NCBI RefSeq assembly: GCF_963924675.1 | Contig: NW_027077403.1 | Span: forward strand, 18,501-82,500 | Source of the DNA: Phocoena phocoena | Lineage: Eukaryota; Chordata; Mammalia; Artiodactyla; Phocoenidae | DNA length: 64,000 nt | Direction: 5' to 3' | Shown: positions 1-11,326 of the stretch, piece after piece | Layout: each line of letters opens with the position of its first letter | Position numbering within the stretch: the stretch's first letter is position 1 | Notes under the pieces: model-generated | Database searches by the model: none | What the model saw: the letters and a program-made list of their open reading frames with translations, nothing else | Told to the model about the DNA's origin: nothing | Position numbers and translations under genes: made by a program

Positions 1-1154
1 ATCACACGGTGGATGATACTCTGGGTTTCCCATGCATGTTTTAGCTGGAGGAAGAATCCCTTGAACCTGGAGAGTTGGGACACATGGAATGGGTACCATG
101 CAGTATGACTTCAAAGGGTCTGCATTTGCTTACCAAAACTCACCAATGCTATCAGCCTGAAGTGTCCAGCCTTATGTCTCAACCAGCTCTGGGTGTAGAT
201 GTGGTCAATCCCGGTTGCATCACATGCCCTGAGTGAATTATTTAAGAATTGCTCTCTATTTCACTGTCTTTGTGTTTTGTTTTCGAAATTTATTTTGATA
301 ATGGGATTTATCGCATTTTCACTGCTGCGTTTATGCCGCTGTACACACGCTTGATTCTCTTATGGAGACATATAAATCCATGGGTTTTAAGATTCTTCCT
401 AGTCAGGTAAATTCCTAGGCGTTGAATATGTGGTGTTGAGTCCATTTCGTTGAGTAAGGAGTAGGTCTTGTCTATTACATATTTGGCTCATGGAATGTTA
501 TCTGTGCTAATTTCAGTCTCTGGTTTTATGCAGCACCCCAAGGCACCTTTCCCCATAAGCAAGCACTAGTTGGTTTTCTAAATTTGCGACCCTGTTCTGT
601 TTTGAATTCAGTTCATGTGTAGTCAAGTTTACATTCCGTGTATTAGTGATACCTTATGATGTTTCTTTTTCTGTGTGACGTAGTTCACGTAGAATCACCG
701 TACCTGCATCCACTCACTATGCCGCTACGGGCCTGATAACACAGATTTCATAGCTGAGTGATATTGCATTGCACGTACGTGCCACAACTTCTTTATCCAT
801 TTTTTGCTTTCTGGGATATTTACCTGGTACTGTAGACGAGCTTCTTGGGAACACAGCCATCCCAAACTTTGGGGTGGCTCTCTGTTTATGATTTTAATTT
901 CCCTAAGCAATAGGACCATAAGTGCAATTACCATAGGCTGTGTTGCTTTATTTCTTACGTGTTTCAGAAAACACCATACACTTCTCCAGGGTGGCTGTTC
1001 ACAATTTACATCCTGCCAATCAGCATAACAAGGCTCCCTGTTCTCCATATCCTGTCCTACCTTTCTGGATTTTACACTTTTTTCAGATGGCTCTTTTGCC
1101 CGGGGGGCAGTGAGATTTCATTGTAGTGCTGATTTCCTTTACAGGCTTGCTTGG

Positions 1155-1226
1155 TTGGCCAAAAAGGGCGTATGCGTTTTTTCCTGAATATATTCAGGAA
1201 AAAACGCATACGCACTGTTTTGCCAA
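1155..1226. repeat. Satellite palindrome 1
   Basis: 72 bp inverted repeat centred on CCTGAATATATTCAGG. Three mismatched pairs, all caused by changes in the right arm near its outer end. Confidence 0.85.
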
Positions 1227-2901
1227 GTGCATCATTGTCGATGTTCTGCCTCTTTTCCTATGCTTTCAGGGCAATTCCAGTCTACCCCCTGCAATCGTTT
1301 TTCTGAAATTCTGCCCCGCATTCAAGTCCCCTTCGCAGGCTTACTTCAATATACTTTTGGAAGATAGCTGTCATTTATAACTCTGCAGGTTTGTGAATTA
1401 CAGTGCCCCTGAGCTCCTTTCTTCAACTCGCTTTCTTGTGAGCTGGGCACAAAACCGCAGGATTGCTTCAGGCACTAATCTGTTTCCAGCAGGGCACGCT
1501 GAGCCTTTGTTTAATTCCTCTTCCTGGTGGGCAATGAGCGTTACATTTGCCGGTGCAGACACCTACAGCTAGTCTCTCATTGGTTCTCCCTATTCCTGTT
1601 CATCTTGCACAGAAATTGCAAGCTGTGCCAAAGAGGAGGTTAAAGGCACAGACTCTCCAAACGGGGAGAGTGTTAGTAAAGCATCTGGAATGGTGATCCC
1701 GAGGACCAGGATACGAAAACTGAGATGCATTTTAAATTGTTTCCCAATCACACGGTGGACCATACTGTGGGTTTCCCATGCATGTTTTAGCTGGAGGAAG
1801 AATCCCTTGAACCTGGAGAGTTGGGAACAATGGAATAGGTACCATGCAGTATGACTTCAAAGGGTCTGCATTTGCTCACCGAAACTCACCAATGCTATCA
1901 GCCTGAAGTGTCCAGCCTTATGTCTCAACCAGCTCTGGGTGTAGATGTGTTAAATCCCAGTTGCATCACATGCCCTGAGTGAATTATTTAAGAATTGCTC
2001 TCTATTTCACTGTCTTTGTGTTTTGTTTTTGAAATTTATTTTGATAATGGGATTTATCGGATTTTCACTGCTGCATTTGGGCCGCTGTACACATGCTTGA
2101 TTCTCTTACGGAGACATATATATCCATGGGTTTTAAGATTCTTCCTAGTCAGGTATATACCTAGGCGTTGAATATGTGGTGTTGGGTCCATTTCGTTGAG
2201 CAAGGAGTAGGTCTTGTCTATTACATATTTGGCTCATGGAAAGTTATCTGTGCTAATTTCAGTCTCTGGTTTTATGCAGCACCCCAACGCACCTTTCCCC
2301 AAAAGCAAGCACTAGCTGGTTTTCTAAATTTGCGACCCTGTTCTGTTTTGTAATTCTGTTCATGTGTAATCAAGTTTACATTCCGTGTATTAGTGATATC
2401 TTATGATGTTTCTTTTTCTGTGTGACGTAGTTCACGTAGAATCACCGTACCTGCATCCACTCACTATGCCGCTATGGACCTGATGACACAGATTTCATTG
2501 CTGAGTGATATTGCATTGCACGTACGTGCCACAACATCTTTATCCATTTTTTGCTTTCTGGGATATTTACCTGGTACTGTAGACGAGCTTCTTGGGAACA
2601 CAACCGTCCCAAACTTTGGGGTGGCTCTCTGTTTTTGATTTTAATTTCCCTAAGCAATAGGACCATAAGTGCAATTGCCATAGGCTGTGTTGCTTTATTT
2701 CTTACGTGTTTCAGGAAACACCATACACTTCTGCAGGGGGGCTGCTGGCAATTTACATCCTGCCAATCAGCATAACAAGGCTCCTTGTTGTCCATATCCT
2801 GTCCTACCTTTCTGGATTTTACACTTTTTTCAGATGGCCCTTTTGCCCGGGGGGCAGTGAGATTTCATTGTAGTGCAGATTTCCTTTACAGGCTTGCTTG
2901 G

Positions 2902-2973
2902 TTGGCCAAAAAGGGCGTATGCGTTTTTTCCTGAATATATTCAGGAAAAAACGCATACGCCCTTTTTGGCCAA
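2902..2973. repeat. Satellite palindrome 2 (perfect)
   Basis: Perfect 36 + 36 bp inverted repeat with no spacer, running from TTGGCC to GGCCAA. Confidence 0.95.
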
Positions 2974-4648
2974 GTGCATCATTGTCGACATTGTGCCTCT
3001 TTTCCTATGCTTTCAGGGCAATTCCAGTCTACCCCCTGCAATCGTTTTCCTGAAATTCTGCCCCGCTTTCAAGTCCCCTTCGCAGGCTTACTGCAATATA
3101 TTTTTGGAGGATAGCTGTCATTTATAACTCTGCAGGATTGTGAATTACAGTGCCCCTGAGCTCCTTTCTTCAAATCGCTTTCTTGTGAGCTGGGCACAAA
3201 ACCGCATGATTGCTTCAGGCCCTAATCTGTTTCTGGCAGGGCATGCTGAGCCTTTGTTTAATTCCTCTTCCTGGTGGGCAATGAGTGTTACATTTGCCCG
3301 TGCAGACACCTACAGCTAGTCTCTCATTGGTTCTCCCTATTCCTGTTCATCTTGCACAGAAATTGCAAGCTGTGCCAAACAGGAGGTTAAAGGCACTGAC
3401 TCTCCAAGCGGGGAGAGTGTTAGTAAAGCATCTGGAATGGTGATCCCGAGGACCAGGATACGAAAACTGAGATGCATTTTAAAATGTTTCCCAATCACAC
3501 GGTGGACCATACTCTGGTTTTCCCATGCATGTTTTAGCTGGAGGAAGAATCCCTTGAACCTGGAGAGTTGGGACCCATGGAATGGGTACCATGCAGTATG
3601 ACTTCAAAGGGTCTGCATTTGCTCAACGAAACTCACCAATGCTATCAGCCTGAAGTGTCCAGCCTTATGTCTCAACCAGCTCTGGGTGTAGATGTGGTCA
3701 ATCCCGGTTGCATCACATGCCCTGAGTGAATTATTTAAGAATTGCTCTCTATTTCACTGTCTTTGTGTTTTGTTTTTGAAATTTATTTTGATAATGGGAT
3801 TTATCGCATTTTCACTGCTGCATTTCGGCCGCTGTACACATGCTTGATTCTCTTACGGAGACATATATATCCATGGGTTTTAAGATTCTTCCTAGTCAGG
3901 TATATTCCTAGGCGTTGAATATGTGGTGTTGGGTCCATTTCGTTGAGCAAGGAGTAGGTCTTGTGTATTACATATTTGGCTTATGGAAAGTTATCTGTGC
4001 TAATTTCAGTCTCTGGTTTTATGCAGCACCCCAACGCACCTTTCCCCATAAGCAAGCACTAGTTGGTTTTCTAAATTTGCGACCCTGTTCTGTTTTGTAA
4101 TTCAGTTCATGTGTAGTCAAGTTTACATTCCGTGTATTAGTGATATCTTATGATGTTTCTTTTTCTGTGTGACGTAGTTCACGTAGAATCAGCGTACCTG
4201 CATCCACTCACTATGCCTTTACGGGCCTGATGACACAGATTTCATTGCTGAGTGATATTGCATTGCACGTACGTGCCACAACTTCTTTATTCATTTTTTG
4301 CTTTCTGGGATATTTACCTGGTACTGTAGACGAGCTTCTTGGGAACACAGCCGTCCCAAACTTTGGGGTGGCTGTCTGTTTTTGATTTTAATTTCCGTAA
4401 GCTATAGGACCATAAGTGGAAGTGCCATAGGCTGTGTTGCTTTGTTTCTTACGTGTTTCAGGAAACACCATACACTTCTCCAGGGTGGCTGCTGGCAATT
4501 TACATCCTGCCAGTCAGCATAACAAGGCTCCCTGTTCTCCATATCCTGTCCTACCTTTCTGGATTTTACACTTTTTTCAGATGGCCCTTTTGCCCGGGGG
4601 GCAGTGAGACTTCATTGTAGTGCAGATTTCATTTACAGGCTTGCTTGG

Positions 4649-4720
4649 TTGGCCAAAAACGGCGTATGCGTTTTTTCCTGAATATATTCAGGAAAAAACG
4701 CATACGCACTTTTTGGCCAA
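4649..4720. repeat. Satellite palindrome 3
   Basis: Two mismatched pairs: the left arm reads ACGGCG, while the right arm corresponds to AGTGCG. Confidence 0.85.
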
Positions 4721-5456
4721 GTGCATCATTGTCGACGTTCTGCCTCTTTTCCTATGCTTTCAGGGCAATTCCAGTCTACCCCCTGCAATAGTTTTCCTGA
4801 AATTCTGCCCCGCTTTCAAGTCCCCTTCGCAGGCTTACTTCAATATATTTTTGGAGGATAGCTGTCATTTATAACTCTGCAGGTTTGTGAATTACAGTGC
4901 CGCTGAGCTCCTTTCTTCAACTCGCTTTCTTGTGAGCTGGGCACAAAACCGCAGGATTGCTTCAGGCACTAATCTGTTTCCGGCAGGGCACGCTGAGCCT
5001 TTGGTTAATTCCTCTTCCTGGTGGGAAATGAGCGTTACATTTGTCCGTGCAGACACCTACAGCTAGTCTCTCATTGGTTCTCCCTATTCCTGTTCATCTT
5101 GCACAGAAATTGCAAGCTGTGCCAAAGAGGAGGTTAAAGGCACTGACTCTCCAAGCGGGGAGAGTGTTAGTAAAGCATCTGGAATGGTGAACCCGAGAAC
5201 CAGGATACGAAAACTGAGATGCATTTTAAATCATTTCCCAATCACATGGTGGACCATACTGTCGGTTTCCCATGCATGTTTTAGCTGGAGGAAGAATCCC
5301 TTGATCCTGGAGAGTTGGGACCCATGGAATAGGTACCATGCAGTATGACTTCAAAGGGTCTGCATTTGCTCACCGAAACTCACCAATGCTATCAGCCTGA
5401 AGTGTCCAGCCTTATGTCTCAACCAGCTCTGGGTGTAGATGTGTAAAATCCCGGTT

Positions 5457-5460
5457 GCAT
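5457..5460. repeat. Target-site duplication, left copy
   Basis: GCAT directly left of the provirus. The undisturbed monomer reads GGTTGCATCACATG. A 4 bp duplication is usual for gammaretroviral integrase. Confidence 0.8.
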
Positions 5461-5534
5461 TGAAATGCCCACCGTCACCAGACCCCTCCACAAGACCTCC
5501 AGAGACAAGAGTCAAAGCCAAACGGCAAGGGTCA

Positions 5535-5540
5535 TTTATT
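5535..5540 (-). terminator. Poly(A) signal AATAAA, 3' LTR
   Basis: AATAAA on the minus strand, with the palindrome CAGGTTCGAACCTG at 5,542-5,555. This copy would end the proviral transcript. Confidence 0.8.
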
Positions 5541-5614
5541 GCAGGTTCGAACCTGGACCTCCGCGCACTCGTTGCCGATGACGCTAAGAGGTCCCGATGG
5601 AGTTTAGTACAGCT

Positions 5615-5622
5615 CTTTTATA
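5615..5622 (-). promoter_or_regulatory. TATA box, 3' LTR
   Basis: TATAAAAG on the minus strand at the same LTR position as in the 5' copy. If active it would drive transcription leftwards into the satellite. Confidence 0.8.
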
Positions 5623-5663
5623 GACAGGTACCAACAAGCTCGCGACCTTCAGGGGTGTGGGGT

Positions 5664-5733
5664 ACTGATTGGCTAACTTTTAAACAAAGACATTAGTCAC
5701 TGATTGGTTAACTTTTAAACAAAGACACTAGTC
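5664..5733 (-). promoter_or_regulatory. U3 35 bp tandem duplication with CCAAT boxes, 3' LTR
   Basis: The same duplication in the 3' LTR (5,664-5,698 and 5,699-5,733). Its presence in both LTRs shows that it predates integration. Confidence 0.75.
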
Positions 5734-5972
5734 ACCGTCTGATTGGTTGGATGGTTGCAAAAGGGGGTTCAGCAAGCATAGTTACAGAAGCGAGAGCGGC
5801 TGGTTAAGTTTCGGTTTCCTGAGGCTTTGTTTTTCAATTAGGAATACTTAAGATGGGGCCATAGTTACAAACAGTACAAACAGGAAGATCGATGCAATCC
5901 TAGCAGCAGTACGGCCTAATGGCAGGGCATTAATTCAGTCCTATTTCTACCAAAGTAGAACATAGCCCTTCA

Positions 5973-5986
5973 TTCCCCCTTCTTTC
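5973..5986 (-). other. Polypurine tract
   Basis: The minus strand reads GAAAGAAGGGGGAA, directly before the 3' LTR. This is the plus-strand primer of reverse transcription. Confidence 0.9.
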
Positions 5987-6203
5987 ATGAACCAGAGGAG
6001 CCAATCTTGGGTCCTCTAGGCTCAGTTTCTTCATTTTCTAAGTCCTCATATGGCTGATATTGTGATCTTAATACCATTAGCTGAACTGTGTTTATTCTTT
6101 TTCGGACGAAATCCATGATTTTGTTGAATATACAGGGGCCTATAGTGAGGAGGAGAAGGAGGCATAGTAGAGGGCCCAGGAAGGGGAGGAGGAAGGGAAG
6201 CAT
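5985..6203 (-). pseudogene. env: env, membrane anchor and cytoplasmic tail (displaced frame)
   Basis: 72 codons in the frame next to the main env frame, overlapping it by 64 bp. It contains a strongly hydrophobic stretch of about 24 residues rich in Leu and Phe (the membrane anchor), a basic patch, and a cytoplasmic tail with a Tyr-based SQYQPY segment like the tail of other gammaretroviral Env proteins. It ends at a TGA overlapping the polypurine tract. The ATG at 6,203 is an internal codon, not a believable start. This is the 3' end of env, cut off by a frame break near 6,200. Confidence 0.88.
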
Positions 6204-7729
6204 CCCATGAAATCCTGACCAAAGGGATTGTCCGCTAATTCTTTCCGATGGCGGGCTAAGTCTTCCTGGAGCTGGTGAATTTTGTTTCTTACAATGCCTG
6301 ATTTATTTGCATAAAAACAATATTTTTCTTTTAGAGCGAGGCATATCCCACCCTGTTCAGCTGTCAGCAAGTCTAAGCCCCTCCTATTTTGTAGGACCAC
6401 CTCGGCCAGCGAATCTAATTGGTCCTGTAAGTCCTGAATGGTTCCAGAGAGGGCTTCTACATCTTCTATTAATTGTCTAGATAGCTGATTATAGGAGTGA
6501 AGGGAGACCCCAAGACCTGTACTCCCTGTGGCCACAGCTCCTGTAATTCCTAGTCCTACCAGGAGGGGTATGGCTGTAATGGCTCGTTTGGTTCTTCCTG
6601 CCCAAAGGTCAAAGCTGGGAATGGGCAATGGAGTGTCTCCCGAGATCAGGTCTACATTAGGGAGGAGGGTGGCTAGGTTGCAGACCCCTGTCCAGTTCTG
6701 GGGTAAATAGGTGTATGCTAGGTTATTTCCACAGACAAAGACAGTGGTGTTAGGACTACAGAGGGAGGAGTTTACGGGGATATACTGACTACATCCAGTA
6801 GATGAAAGGATTCCCAAGTCAATACTGGCGTTAGAGAGGGAATCGTTCTTGACAAAGCATGAGGTATTAAAGGTAGTTGAAAACTTTGAAAATTGTATGG
6901 GAAACGGCTCCGGGAGTAAAGTTGGGTTACATTGTTTGCTGATGTTTAAATTGGCGAAAATGGGGATGGCTATAGGGCGGGGCGGTCCTTGAGGAAGGCA
7001 GAGCCAGCAATCTTGTGCTAAGTTGGGGTTGGTGGTATTTAAAAGCGCAAAAGTAGCTTCTAGTATAGTCGTGGTTTGGGGGTCCAGTTCAGAGGGATTG
7101 ACCTTAGGGCGAATTAGGGGGTGGTAGCTGAGCTGTGGGTACAGATCCTGATAGGCCTTTTCTATTTGTCTTCGGGTTTCTATCTGGCGCACTTCGTCTT
7201 GGGGCCCTCCACCGTCTGACATATGTATGGGGGCCCTGGTATTCCAGCACACCGGGGTCCCGGGAGTGCCAATGCATCCAGCCTGAAGGTATTTATTATT
7301 ATCACTAATGGTGGGACTTTTATTATTTTGTAGTGTGGCTGTGAAATAAGTCTTGTTATTGGTCCCTGTACATTGCTGGTAAGAGGAGTAGCACGTGCTA
7401 TGCATTGATTCCTGAAAAGTAGAACAGGGACAAATAGCTCGGGGGGGGAGTGGTTTAGGCTTATGGTGGCATTGCCAGCTGGTTTTGACCCCGGTGCCTC
7501 CATATACCTGAACAAGGTATGCAGTTATTCCCCCGCAATCCTGCATATGAGTATACCTTCGGGGAACAACAGGAGTCTCGCTAGTACCTCCCCTGCACTC
7601 GCACGGTGCACCATATAGTTGTTGCATTAAAGCATTCTTATTGGGGGGGGCGTTGAATCCTCCCCTCGTGGCCCGAGGGTTGAGGGTTAGGACTGTCATT
7701 AGAGCTATCAGCAGTACCTTGGTTCTCAT
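6140..7729 (-). pseudogene. env: env, surface subunit and transmembrane ectodomain (frame break before the anchor)
   Basis: 529 codons from ATG at 7,729. A hydrophobic signal peptide spans residues 1-20. The surface subunit holds an S-D-G-G-G-x2-D-x2-R motif at 171-181, C-W-L-C at 241-244, and many N-x-S/T sites. A furin-type site R-T-K-R lies at 379-382, followed by a hydrophobic fusion-peptide region and a heptad-like region. An immunosuppressive-type segment lies at about 446-463. The disulphide-exchange motif reads C463-x6-Y470-C471, so one of the usual three cysteines is tyrosine. After about residue 510 the frame is displaced and ends in unrelated residues at a TAG at 6,140, so this frame lacks the membrane anchor. 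The product, if made, would be an unanchored ectodomain. Confidence 0.93.
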
Positions 7730-9240
7730 GGGGGAGGGTATGGCGTAAGGTCAGTTTGAGGGGATTGTCCTTACTCCGATCAACCGTCCAGGTGACGTCA
7801 GCTTTAGTGGACTTGATGAGGTCAGAAAGTGGGTCCACCGGCTTGACGTGGGTGTAATGGATCCAGGCAGTTATGCTGTCCACCTTGATGGCTGTCGGCG
7901 TTGTCAGGATGATCTGGTAAGGTCCTTTCCACCTGGGTTCTAGGGTCTCTTGTCGATGGCGTTTGACAAGGACCCAGTCACCTGGTCGGAGCTGGTGTGG
8001 AGTAGGCGGGGGTCCTGTTGTATATAGCTCTTTTAGTTTGGGCCAGATTGTCTCATGTATCCGCTGTAAAGCTTGGAGGGAAGACAGGAGATTATTTTCT
8101 GGGTCCGATTGGATAAGGTTAGTCTTTAGGTTAGGGATAATAGGAGGAGGCCTACCATGTATTATTTCGTAGGGGGTAAATCCTAGCTTATAGGGGGAAT
8201 TTCGCACCCTAAACAGAGCGTAGGGGAGTAGGACTACCCAGTTAGCGCCAGTCTCCATGGTTAATTTAGTCAAGGTCTCTTTTAGAGTTCTATTCATTCT
8301 TTCTACCTGTCCTGAACTCTGGGGGCGGTATGCACAATGTAATTTCCAATCAGCCCCAAGTATGGAAGCCAGATCCTGACTTACCTTAGAAACGAAGGCC
8401 GGCCCGTTGTCTGACCCTATCATAACTGGAAAGCCATACCTGGGCAGGATTTCTTCTAGTAGCTTTTTAGCTACTATTTGTGCTGTCTCATTCTTGGTCG
8501 GGAATGCCTCAGTCCAACCTGAAAAGGTATCTATAAACACCAGTAAATATCTATATCCATATTTGCCAGGCTTTACCTCCGTGAAGTCCACTTCCCAGTA
8601 GGCTCCGGGCTGGTTCCCTCTCTCCCGGATGCCAGCGGTTGGTGGGTGGGTGTTAGCATTATGGAGTTGGCAGACTGCACAGCCAGCAACCAGTCGTTCA
8701 GTTTTTTCGGAGACATTTTTAATTTTAAGTCCAGTCTGTCTGATGAGATCCTGTAGCCGTCGGGCGCCCAAGTGGGTGCTACGATGGATCCGTTCAAGGA
8801 CCAAGGTTCCTAGTTTTTCTGGAAGGAGGATATTGTTCTTAGCGTCCCGCCACCATCCGTCTTTAACCTGGGTTAGAGGGAGTTTGTTTATCCATCTAAT
8901 GTCATCTTCCGAGTAGTCGGGTTGGGGCGGTAATTCCCGGGGCCCTGGATCCGGCAGTTGTAGGGGAAGTAATGGTATTGGAGTGTATGCCGCCTTTCGA
9001 GCCGTCTGGTCTGCCAAATTGTTGCCCCGGGCGACTGGATTTGTGGGTTTTTGATGCCCCGGGCAATGTACAATGGCTAACTTTTTGGGTTCCCATATGG
9101 CCGCTAGCAAGGCCAGGATTTCCTCTTTGTTCTTGATGTCTTTGCCCTCTGCTGTGAGTAGTCCCCGCTCTCGGTATATTGCCCCATGTATGTGTGCGGT
9201 AGCGAAAGCATACCGGCTGTCTGTATATATGGTGGTTTTT
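7638..9240 (-). pseudogene. pol: pol, 3' part: rest of RNase H and integrase
   Basis: Continues pol in a neighbouring frame from about 9,240 to a TAA at 7,638. The start is a frame break, not an initiation site. After the RNase H end (next catalytic Asp in YTDSR, and the CPGHQK segment) comes a complete-looking integrase: zinc site H109-x3-H113...C144-x2-C147, catalytic D175, D234 and E270 with 35 residues between the last two, and a GPY motif at 396-398 (counted from 9,110). Integrase inserts viral DNA into the host genome. The last 92 nt overlap the start of env in another frame, as is usual in the family. Without a ribosomal slip this part is not joined to Gag-Pol. Confidence 0.92.
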
Positions 9241-11326
9241 GGTCTTTGCTCATCTTAAGAGCTTGGGTCAGGGCAATTAATTCAGCTTTTTGGGCTGAGG
9301 TCCCTGGGGGGAGAGTCTTTGCCCATATCACCTCAGTTTCCGATGTTACCGCTGCCCCCGCATACCTCTGACCTTGCTGGACAAAACTACTGCCGTCAGT
9401 GAACCATATGACTTGTGCATCTAATAGGGGCTGGTCACATAGGTCTTCCCGAACCCCATGGATCTGAGCCAGTACCTCTGCACAATCATGGAGTGGGGAG
9501 TCTAAGTCTGGGTCAGGTAATAGAGAGGCAGGGTTTAAAGCCCGTGGTGGAGTGTAGCTGATTTTGAGAGGATTTAACAGTAGACCCTGGTAGTGGACCA
9601 ATCGAGCATTGCTCATCCATCGGTCGGGAGGCTGTTTGAGAACCCCGTCGATGGCGTGGGGGGTGGTGACATGTAATTCCTGTCCCATAGTTAGTTTGTT
9701 GGCATCCTTTACCATTAGGGCTGTGGCGGCGATCACCCGGAGGCAAGGAGGCCAGCCTGCAGCCACGGGGTCCAATTTCTTTGATAGGTAAGCGATAGGC
9801 CTGGTCCAAGGACCGAGGGGTTGGGTCAACACGGCCTTAGCTATGCCTTTGTTTTCATCCACAAAGAGGTGGAAGGGTTTGGAGACATCAGGGAGACCCA
9901 GGGCGGGTGCGGATAGCAAGGCAGTTTTGATCTGCTGAAACGATTGCTCAGCCTCCTCTGTCCATTCAAAGGGCGTCTGTTCTTTGGTGGCTAAGTATAG
10001 TGGTTTGGCCATTTCAGCAAATTTGGGTATCCATAAACGGCAGAACCCAGCTGACCCCAAAAATTCTCTCACCTGTCGAGGCGTGGTGGGTCTGGGGATG
10101 CGGAGGACAGTCTCTTTCCGTGCATCTGTGAGCCATCGTTGCCCCCCTTTCAGTAGGTATCCCAGGTAAGTTACCTCAGGCCTGCAGATCTGCGCCTTTT
10201 TGGCAGAGGCCCGGTATCCCAGGGTGCCGAGAGTCTGTAGGAGGTTTCTGGTTCCCTGCAGGCAGGCTTCAGTGGTCCCAGCAGCTATTAAGAGATCATC
10301 AACATACTGCAGGAGGGTTATATTGGGGTTTTGTCTCCGGTACTCACTGAGATCCTCGTGTAGGGCCTCATCAAACAAGGTAGGTGAGTTCTTGAATCCT
10401 TGGGGAAGTCTGGTCCAGGTGAGTTGTCCGTTTATGCCTCTCTCGGGATCCGACCATTCGAAGGCAAAGAGTTCTTGACTTTTGGGTGCTAAGGGTAAAC
10501 TAAAAAAGGCATCTTTGAGGTCCAGCACAGTATACCATTGTTTTTCTGGACTAAGGGCACTCAAAAGAGTATATGGATTGGGTACGGTAGGATGGATGTC
10601 TATGACTCGTCTGTTAACTTCCCTCAGGTCCTGTACTGGGCGGTAGTCTTTACTGTTAGGTTTGCGGACTGGCAGCAGGGGTGTGTTCCAGGCCGACTGG
10701 CAGGGACGCAGTATACCTAGGTCAAGAAGCCGGCGAATATGTGGAGTGATACCAGTTTTGACCTCTATGGGCATGGGATATTGTCGGACACGTGCAGGAT
10801 CTGCCCCTGGTTTGATTTCTATGAATAGGGCTGGGCGATGTTTGGCTAGTCCCATCCCACCTGTTTCTGCCCATGCTTCGGGGAACTGCTGAAGCCATGA
10901 CTTTATATCTTGATTTTGGGAGGGTGGTTCCTGGTGAAGTCGGTACTCATCTTCCAAGTTCAGGGTGAGCACAGATATGGGTTGGTTGTGAGGGTCTGTT
11001 ATGATCGGCCCCTCTGACCGAAAATGAATTTGCGCTCCCATTTTAGTAAGTAAGTCTCTCCCCAGTAAGGGGCAAGGGCTATCGGGAATGACCAGAAAGG
11101 AGTGGGTTACTTTTCCCGTGCCCAAGTCTACAGTTCTCTGAGTGGTCCAGGGGTAACGTTTAACTCCCGTAGCTCCCTGGACCCAGGAGGTTTTGTCAGA
11201 AATTTTCCCGTGGGGCTTAACCAAGACCGAATGCTGTGCCCCTGTATCCACCAGGAATTGGACTGGTTTCCCCTCCACTTGTAGGGTTACCCTGGGTTCG
11301 GGGAGGGGGTCCGAACCCCGTCCCCC
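9104..11326 (-). pseudogene. pol: pol, 5' part: protease, reverse transcriptase, start of RNase H
   Basis: Reads on in frame from gag through the UAG. The protease active site D-T-G-A lies about 26 codons after the stop codon. Reverse transcriptase follows, with the first catalytic Asp in VLDLKDAFF, the LPQGFKNSP segment and the catalytic YVDD at about residues 325-328 (counted from 11,278). The connection domain and the start of RNase H (FTDGSS, with a catalytic Asp) come next. Reading is broken at a T-run on the plus strand (9,236-9,240); beyond it this frame runs about 44 out-of-frame codons to a stop at 9,104. The protease and polymerase domains look intact. The break truncates RNase H and separates integrase from Gag-Pol. 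Confidence 0.93.

Larger units (their letters stand above)
1..5460 (+). repeat. Cetacean-type ~1,747 bp satellite array, left block
   Basis: About three head-to-tail monomers. Palindrome anchors at 1,155, 2,902 and 4,649 are exactly 1,747 bp apart, and long stretches are nearly identical between monomers (for example 2,168-2,350 and 3,915-4,097). The monomer length and organisation match what is known of the common cetacean satellite; I identify it by monomer length and context, not by a database match. No open frame looks like a gene: the recurring ~84-codon frames simply read across the palindrome and recur because the DNA recurs. The block is cut at 5,460 by the provirus, at a monomer position that reads on without loss at 13,778. 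Confidence 0.85.
5461..5972 (-). repeat. 3' LTR of the provirus
   Basis: 512 bp, the same length as the right-hand LTR. It differs from that LTR by about eight substitutions and no indels. In the sense of the provirus this is the 3' LTR. It carries the same TATA box, duplicated U3 element and AATAAA as the 5' copy. Confidence 0.96.

Noticed and set aside
725..1048. Recurring ~107-codon minus-strand frames (also 2,472, 22,998, 29,983)
   Set aside because: They are broken by indels in other monomers (for example 14,276 and 19,504), which argues against selection on the reading frame.
1126..1380. Recurring ~84-codon plus-strand frames (also at 2,873, 4,620, 14,676, 18,160, 23,399 and others)
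   Set aside because: They recur because the satellite recurs. They start at GTG or other non-ATG codons, read straight across the palindrome, and have no protein-like features.
7180..7515. Overlapping minus-strand frame of 111 codons inside env
   Set aside because: A shadow of env in another frame, with no independent support.
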